This document shows, in pieces, positions 16,986 to 21,082 of a DNA stretch of 21,082 bases (its first letter is position 1; each line of letters starts with the position of its first letter). Both the position numbers and the translations under genes were made by a program. The stretch comes from Limnoglobus sp043780595 (lineage in GTDB: Bacteria; Planctomycetota; Planctomycetia; Gemmatales; Gemmataceae). Under the pieces are notes generated by a model. The model was not told where the DNA came from, did not search any database, and worked only from the letters and a program-made list of their open reading frames with translations. The DNA is taken from contig JAYWCL010000089.1 in NCBI GenBank assembly GCA_043780595.1, forward strand, positions 1 through 21,082, given 5' to 3'.

Positions 16986-17524
16986 CCGACCGCGAACTCG
17001 ATCACCTGACCGAAGAATACCTCGACGCGATGACTCGCGAAGACTTCACGGAACTCGACCGGATTTGGGAAATCGCCGCATTCGACAAGCCACTCGAAGA
17101 TGCGCTCCACGAACTACACGCCGCCGTTAATGCGGACAATCGAGAACGCGAAACGGCGGCGGCGACACGCGCGATTACGAACTCCGTGCAGTCGCACCTC
17201 AAGAGTGCGGAGATCGTTGCGCCTTCGACCGGCCCCGTGACGGTTGGCGATGTGGCCCGCGAACTGTTTTTGCACCCGCCGGATCGCCTCGCTGCGGAGG
17301 CCCATCAGTTGAACCAAACGCTGGAAGCGTCGCGGGAAGTACTCCCCGAAGAACTCGGGCTGACGAAGCTGATCGCGTGGGCGGAGGGCCAGTTTGGCCC
17401 CGCGCCGTCGGAGTATTGGAAGGCGTTCCGGCTCGCGGCTTTGAAGCTCGAACGGCGGCGTGGCTCGGCAATCGAATATCAGTTGGCCGCACGCCGGGCA
17501 CCCAAACCGGAGGAGCCGAAGTGA
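16982..17524 (+). CDS. soluble 180-residue protein of unknown function between sigma factor and metalloprotease
   Basis: I do not recognise a family. The protein is hydrophilic, mostly helical in appearance and lacks membrane segments, signal peptide or cysteines. An acidic N-terminal part (residues 1-55, ELDHLTEEYLDAMTREDF) is followed by an Ala/Arg-rich stretch and a second block (from about 85, TVGDVARELFLHPPDRLAAEA) that ends basic (KLERRRGS, AARRAPKPEEPK). It overlaps the sigma-factor gene by four bases and the protease gene by four (GTGA); an AGGGGG ribosome site precedes it. Position suggests an anti-sigma or adaptor protein for the sigma factor, and possibly the substrate of the ImmA/IrrE protease, but there is no motif proof. 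It could equally be a structural partner of the nuclease complex. Confidence 0.75.
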   Translation: MTDRELDHLTEEYLDAMTREDFTELDRIWEIAAFDKPLEDALHELHAAVNADNRERETAAATRAITNSVQSHLKSAEIVAPSTGPVTVGDVARELFLHPPDRLAAEAHQLNQTLEASREVLPEELGLTKLIAWAEGQFGPAPSEYWKAFRLAALKLERRRGSAIEYQLAARRAPKPEEPK

Positions 17525-18117
17525 TCGCCGAGGCCATCGCCAAACTTCGCCGGGACAATCAACTGCCGGTCGATCCGCAGTTTCGCGGGCCGGTGCCGCT
17601 GAATCGATTCTTCGAAGCCACTTCGATTTCGCACGTGGCCCTGCCGGGGCTGACGTGTGGTCGCGTGACGGAATACTTGCTCGCGGAAGGCGGTACCGTC
17701 GAGCCGTTCGGCGCGCCGGGGGAACCGCTTGCAGGCTTCCTGTACTTCGCGGGAAGATCGGGGCAGGCGTTCGTGAATGCCGACGACATTTTGCCGCGGC
17801 GGCGCTTCACGGCCGCGCACGAACTCGGGCACGCGGTGCTGCATCGCGAACGGATGGGCCGCTTCCGTGCCGACACGCCGGAGACGCTGCTCGAAGCCGA
17901 CGATTCGACCGACGAAATCGAACGCGAAGCGAACCGGTTCGCGACGGAACTTCTGATGCCCGAAGCGGTGGTGCGGGCACGCGCCGATGAACTGCGAACC
18001 CTGCACAAATGCTGCCCGTTCGGCGTATTGGCGTATCGACTGGCCGCCGAACTGCTCGTCAGTCGGCAGGCGATCGGTTACCGTTTGAAGAACCTGGGGG
18101 TCGCCGATGCCGAATGA
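17521..18117 (+). CDS. ImmA/IrrE-type zinc metallopeptidase
   Basis: A 198-residue member of the COG2856 peptidase family. IrrE/PprI of Deinococcus cleaves the repressor DdrO after DNA damage, and ImmA of Bacillus mobile elements cleaves the repressor ImmR. The catalytic zinc motif is HELGH (100-104) in FTAAHELGHAVLHRE, and the third ligand region is EREANRFATELLMPE (likely E136). After it, LAYRLAAELLVSRQAIGYRLKNLG resembles the helix-turn-helix-like segment of IrrE proteins. GTG 17521 is chosen: GGAGGAG lies six bases upstream and the start overlaps the preceding TGA. The frame is open 48 codons further, but that is only shadow of the preceding gene. There is no separate XRE-type repressor next to it, which is the usual partner; the sigma factor and small protein take that place. 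It overlaps the nuclease gene by 11 bases. Confidence 0.9.
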   Translation: MIAEAIAKLRRDNQLPVDPQFRGPVPLNRFFEATSISHVALPGLTCGRVTEYLLAEGGTVEPFGAPGEPLAGFLYFAGRSGQAFVNADDILPRRRFTAAHELGHAVLHRERMGRFRADTPETLLEADDSTDEIEREANRFATELLMPEAVVRARADELRTLHKCCPFGVLAYRLAAELLVSRQAIGYRLKNLGVADAE

Positions 18118-19207
18118 TACCGCCAGCCATTTCCTGAAGAAGTACGGTGCGTCAACCGTCGGCGAAACGCCACCGCAACCGAACGTGCCGGTCGACCCCG
18201 ACGATGCCGACGACGACAAAAAATCGGCCGTGGATCGTACGATCGAATTTCCGGAAGCTGCGTGGAAGCCGATCATCGTTCCCGAAGCGCCGGCCCGCGA
18301 TGGCGAGTTTCCCGTGCGCTTCATCGATGGCTCGCACACGGGGTTGCCCGTGCTGTGCGTGCGGACCGAACGCGGCTGGCCGATCCCGCTGATGCTCTCC
18401 GAAGTCGGCGCGGTGGCGCTCCGCAGCGTTGGCAGAGGCTTCGAGCGCGAGTTCGTCGCCGTGGATCGCGTGCTCAGTTTCGTCGCCGATCCGTTCCCGT
18501 GGGAGGATGTCGAAGCGTTCGCAATCGACCTGGCCAACAAGCCCGAATTGCAACTGCGCGTTCTCCCCGCCAACCTGCCAGACCTCGCGCAGTACAGCCC
18601 GTTCGATTACGAAGTGATGCGTTCGCAAGCACGGGCGCGGGCCGTGCAGGAGATGGCCAATCTCGAGCGCCTCGCACTCGCCGTGGATCGCAAGGTGCCG
18701 ACGCTCGTCGATGGGCCGCTGAGCCGCGTGACGGGAAATCCGCCACCCGGTTCGCCGTTACTCATCGGCATCGCGAAGCGACAAGCCGCGTCGTACTTGC
18801 ACCCCGAAGGTTGGCGAACGCTGTTATCGCTCCGCCCCGGACAGCGCACGCCCGTGTTCAAGATCGTCGGCATCGACGGCAAAAACGAAGGCCGCATTTC
18901 CGTGGCGACGTGGTTCCTCAAACTCTCCGGCGGCTCGCAACTCGCGCCGAACTGGGGCTACGTTCGCGTGGAAATACCGTGGGACCAGTTCGCGGAGAAG
19001 TTCCCACAAGACTTCCCGTTCGTCGATCGCTTGTCGCGCTGGCTCATCGATGCGCGCTGTCGCACCAGTAGTTACGCACGGATGCCCGTCTCGCTCGAGC
19101 CGATCGTGCGTGCCGAAGAGGCTCTCAAACCGCTCTTTACCCCGTTCCCGGTGCTGGTCAATCGGCTGTACCGCACGGCAGGATTCTTTCGCGGAGGCGA
19201 ACTGTGA
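18107..19207 (+). CDS. nurA: NurA-like 5'-3' nuclease (NurA domain protein)
   Basis: A 366-residue protein assigned to NurA from motifs and its coupling to HerA. NurA is a dimeric Mn-dependent nuclease that, bound to HerA, resects DNA ends. FIDGSHTG (D74) matches the first NurA metal-binding Asp motif; EMANLERLAL (about 190) and TLVDGPLS (D202) match the Glu and second Asp, followed by LIGIAKRQ as in family members. The C-terminal part (RVEIPWDQFAE to YARMPVSLEPIVRAEEA) holds the late conserved block. The first 55 residues are acidic and probably disordered (PDDADDDKK). GGGGG lies six bases before the ATG; the gene overlaps the protease gene by 11 bases and the ATPase gene by four. Identity to archaeal NurA is evidently low, so structure-based confirmation is desirable. 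Confidence 0.78.
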   Translation: MPNDTASHFLKKYGASTVGETPPQPNVPVDPDDADDDKKSAVDRTIEFPEAAWKPIIVPEAPARDGEFPVRFIDGSHTGLPVLCVRTERGWPIPLMLSEVGAVALRSVGRGFEREFVAVDRVLSFVADPFPWEDVEAFAIDLANKPELQLRVLPANLPDLAQYSPFDYEVMRSQARARAVQEMANLERLALAVDRKVPTLVDGPLSRVTGNPPPGSPLLIGIAKRQAASYLHPEGWRTLLSLRPGQRTPVFKIVGIDGKNEGRISVATWFLKLSGGSQLAPNWGYVRVEIPWDQFAEKFPQDFPFVDRLSRWLIDARCRTSSYARMPVSLEPIVRAEEALKPLFTPFPVLVNRLYRTAGFFRGGEL

Positions 19208-20946
19208 CCGAAGACATCCGCGAACCACTTGGCCGCGTGTCGGCCCCGCCCGATCAAGAATCGACGACGGGCGAATTCTACTTCTGGGTTCACCGCGACA
19301 AGACCGTCGAGCGCACGCAGATCGTCAAAACGCAGAGCACGATCGGCCCGCGCAGCGTGACGTTCATTGCCGTGGTGCAGGAGGTATATCGCCGCAGCCG
19401 CCAGAAAGATGTGAGCGAAGAATCGGATCGCTACGACGGCGGTCGCGGCTCGCATCCGCCGTTCGACAGCGAAGGCGTGACGTACGCGAAAGCCTCCGTG
19501 CTGCGTACCGATCCCGTCGCGTACACGCCGCCGACCGAAGAGTGCGAAGTCTATCTGGCCAGTGCAAAAGAGGCATCGCAGGGGTACGGCGTCGATCGCG
19601 TCGAGAACCCGATCGACGTCGGTTTGCTCAAGAACGGCGGCACCGACTACGCGGGCAGGGCGACGCTCGACCTCGACTATTTGCTCGGCGAAAACGGCGG
19701 GCACATGAACGTCAACGGCATCGCCGGCCTCGGTGCGAAATCGAGCTTCCTGCTGCACGTATTGTGGATGTTACTACGCGAAGCCGAACGGCAAAAGCGG
19801 AGTTCACCCAGCGACAAGAACCGCTTGCAGATCGCGCCGATCGTCTTCAACGTCAAGAACTACGACCTGTTTTTCATCGACAACTGGAACAAGAAATATC
19901 GCGACAAGGAAGCCGAGTACCTCGACGACTGGAAGAAACTCGGCGTCGAAAAGCCGTCGCCGTTTCGCGATGTGAAGTTCCTCGCCCCGCAAGAGAAAGA
20001 CAAGACGACACCCGCGAACGTCGGCCGCGCGGATGGAGCCGTGAAGCCGTACAGTTGGTCGCTCTCGCAAGTCATCGAGCAAGGTTTGTTCAAGTTCCTG
20101 TTCGCCGACGATGCGGTATACGAACCGAACTTCGGCGGGCTGGTCGATGAAGTCGAAGAATGGTTGACGGAAGAAACGCCAAACGGTCCGAAATTAGCGA
20201 CTGGCGTTCCAGAAACGTTTCAGAAATTGCTCGTAGGGTTTAAGACTCTCAAACTGTTTGATAATTCGGACTATGTGAAAGCCACTCGCAGTAAAGTTCA
20301 CCGTCACCTGAAGTTCATCTTGCGGCAGGGTGGCGGGGTGTTGCGGTTGAACGACAATCAGGGCCACCCGATCGTGCTGACGAACGGCGAACAAGCGGGG
20401 CCGACGGTCATCGACCTGTTCGGTTTGCGAATGACGCCGGGCTTGCAGCGCTTCGTGGTTGCGGCGGTGTTCCACCAACTCGTACGGTTGCGTTCCGAAG
20501 ACCCGACGCCCGGCCTGCGCTTCGTGGTCATGCTCGACGAACTCAACCGTTTCGCGCCGCGAAACAGTTCCGACCCGATCACGCAGATCATCGAAACCGT
20601 CGCCTCCGAGATGCGCTCGCAAGGCGTGATTCTGCTCGGTGCCCAGCAACAAGCGAGCCTCGTCGCGCAGCGCGTGATTGCGAACTGCGCGATCAAAGCG
20701 ATCGGCCGCAGCGACACGCTCGAACTCGGCTCGGAAGTCTGGAAAGCCCTCGACCGCTCCGCACGCAGCACGGCCGCACAACTGCAAGCCGACGAGAAAC
20801 TGCTGGTGCAACCGAATTTCCGCGAGCCAATGCTCGCGAAAATCCCGTTCCCGCCGTTCGCACTGAAGAAGGAACACGCCATCGGCACCGGCGATGTCGC
20901 GGCAACGAAAGTGGCATGGGAAGAGAGCGTAGAAGCGGCGTTTTAG
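19204..20946 (+). CDS. herA: HerA-like hexameric DNA-translocase ATPase
   Basis: A 580-residue HerA/FtsK-superfamily ATPase, expected to form a hexameric ring that pumps DNA for the NurA dimer. A beta-rich N-terminal region (20-140) would be the HAS-barrel. The P-loop at 172-181 reads GIAGLGAKSS, departing from the canonical GxxGxGKS by one extra residue before the lysine (K179). A long insert follows with IVFNVKNYDLFFID, a strand also seen in bacterial HerA relatives. Walker B is VVMLDELNRFAP (D445, E446), then a sensor glutamine in LLGAQQQAS and an arginine in IKAIGRSD (R502). The GTG start overlaps the nurA stop (GTGA), and GGAGG lies six bases upstream. The tail is intact. Alternatives such as VirB4/TraG-type conjugation ATPases are unlikely given the NurA partner. 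Confidence 0.88.
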   Translation: MTEDIREPLGRVSAPPDQESTTGEFYFWVHRDKTVERTQIVKTQSTIGPRSVTFIAVVQEVYRRSRQKDVSEESDRYDGGRGSHPPFDSEGVTYAKASVLRTDPVAYTPPTEECEVYLASAKEASQGYGVDRVENPIDVGLLKNGGTDYAGRATLDLDYLLGENGGHMNVNGIAGLGAKSSFLLHVLWMLLREAERQKRSSPSDKNRLQIAPIVFNVKNYDLFFIDNWNKKYRDKEAEYLDDWKKLGVEKPSPFRDVKFLAPQEKDKTTPANVGRADGAVKPYSWSLSQVIEQGLFKFLFADDAVYEPNFGGLVDEVEEWLTEETPNGPKLATGVPETFQKLLVGFKTLKLFDNSDYVKATRSKVHRHLKFILRQGGGVLRLNDNQGHPIVLTNGEQAGPTVIDLFGLRMTPGLQRFVVAAVFHQLVRLRSEDPTPGLRFVVMLDELNRFAPRNSSDPITQIIETVASEMRSQGVILLGAQQQASLVAQRVIANCAIKAIGRSDTLELGSEVWKALDRSARSTAAQLQADEKLLVQPNFREPMLAKIPFPPFALKKEHAIGTGDVAATKVAWEESVEAAF

Positions 20947-20977
20947 ATGCGCTGAGTCCGCCCAGGGTACGACGAAG

Positions 20978-21082
20978 TCACGTCCCCATTGGCATCAAGT
21001 TAAGGAGCTGGGCTTGTAATAAAGCGGAAGTCCTTCCACCATAGGTAGTTATCACACAACCCTCTGGAAGAAGGAACTTCCA
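20978..21082 (-). CDS. possible 3' end of a minus-strand gene running off the window
   Basis: On the minus strand a frame of 34 codons is open from the window edge to a TGA at 20978-20980, ending LLNLMPMGT. It would converge with herA across 31 bases. Third codon positions are only about half G/C, well below the neighbouring genes, so it is either noncoding or from DNA of different origin. No family is recognisable in so short a piece. Confidence 0.2.
   Translation of the reverse strand, partial: WKFLLPEGCVITTYGGRTSALLQAQLLNLMPMGT

Noticed and set aside
21026..21082. Short inverted repeats of GGAAG/CTTCC at the window end
   Set aside because: Arms of 5-6 bases with simple sequence are expected by chance, and they overlap the possible minus-strand frame; no transposon end could be supported.

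Overview
The window looks like chromosomal DNA of a planctomycete, most likely of the Gemmata group. The evidence is indirect: moderately high GC with strongly G/C-ending codons, futalosine-type menaquinone genes (mqnA, mqnC), an Uma2-type PD-(D/E)XK protein, exported KatG, a soluble ECF-like sigma factor, and long palindromic intergenic repeats of a kind I associate with this phylum. No rRNA, tRNA, CRISPR array or intact insertion sequence was recognised.

Left part (1-6000): an N-terminally short Uma2-family protein abuts, tail to tail with no gap, a LeuC-type aconitase-superfamily gene on the minus strand. Divergent from leuC is a group II PLP-dependent amino-acid decarboxylase. After a 0.44 kb leader come a sigma-54 activator with a degenerate receiver-like N-terminus and a GNAT acetyltransferase. 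A roughly 100-bp cluster of nested palindromes closes this part, between convergent genes.

Middle (6000-16250): the minus strand carries mqnA, mqnC (overlapping, TTG start) and a four-helix membrane protein of unknown role. Divergent from mqnA is katG, which encodes a catalase-peroxidase with a signal peptide; it has a very good sigma-70 promoter, and a 28-bp inverted repeat lies just upstream of that promoter. Next come a DEAD-box RNA helicase with a C-terminal DbpA-type RNA-binding domain and a structured leader, a SAM methyltransferase, and a zinc-type ABC pair: a binding lipoprotein with a Cys/His-rich loop plus an ATPase, with no permease following.

Right part (16401-20946): five genes in one orientation, every junction overlapping by 4 or 11 bases. 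In order they encode an ECF-like sigma factor, an unrecognised soluble 180-residue protein, an ImmA/IrrE-type HELGH metalloprotease, a NurA-like nuclease and a HerA-like hexameric ATPase with an altered P-loop. NurA-HerA is a DNA-end processing machine known from archaea and some bacteria such as Deinococcus. ImmA/IrrE proteases switch DNA-damage and mobile-element responses by cleaving a regulator. Their fusion with a dedicated sigma factor into one translationally coupled cassette suggests an inducible DNA-repair or anti-phage system in which the protease could release the sigma factor by cleaving the small second protein. This is the most interesting part of the window. The gene families are read from motifs; the regulatory circuit is inference.

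After herA the composition changes, and a 34-codon reading frame on the minus strand runs off the window end.
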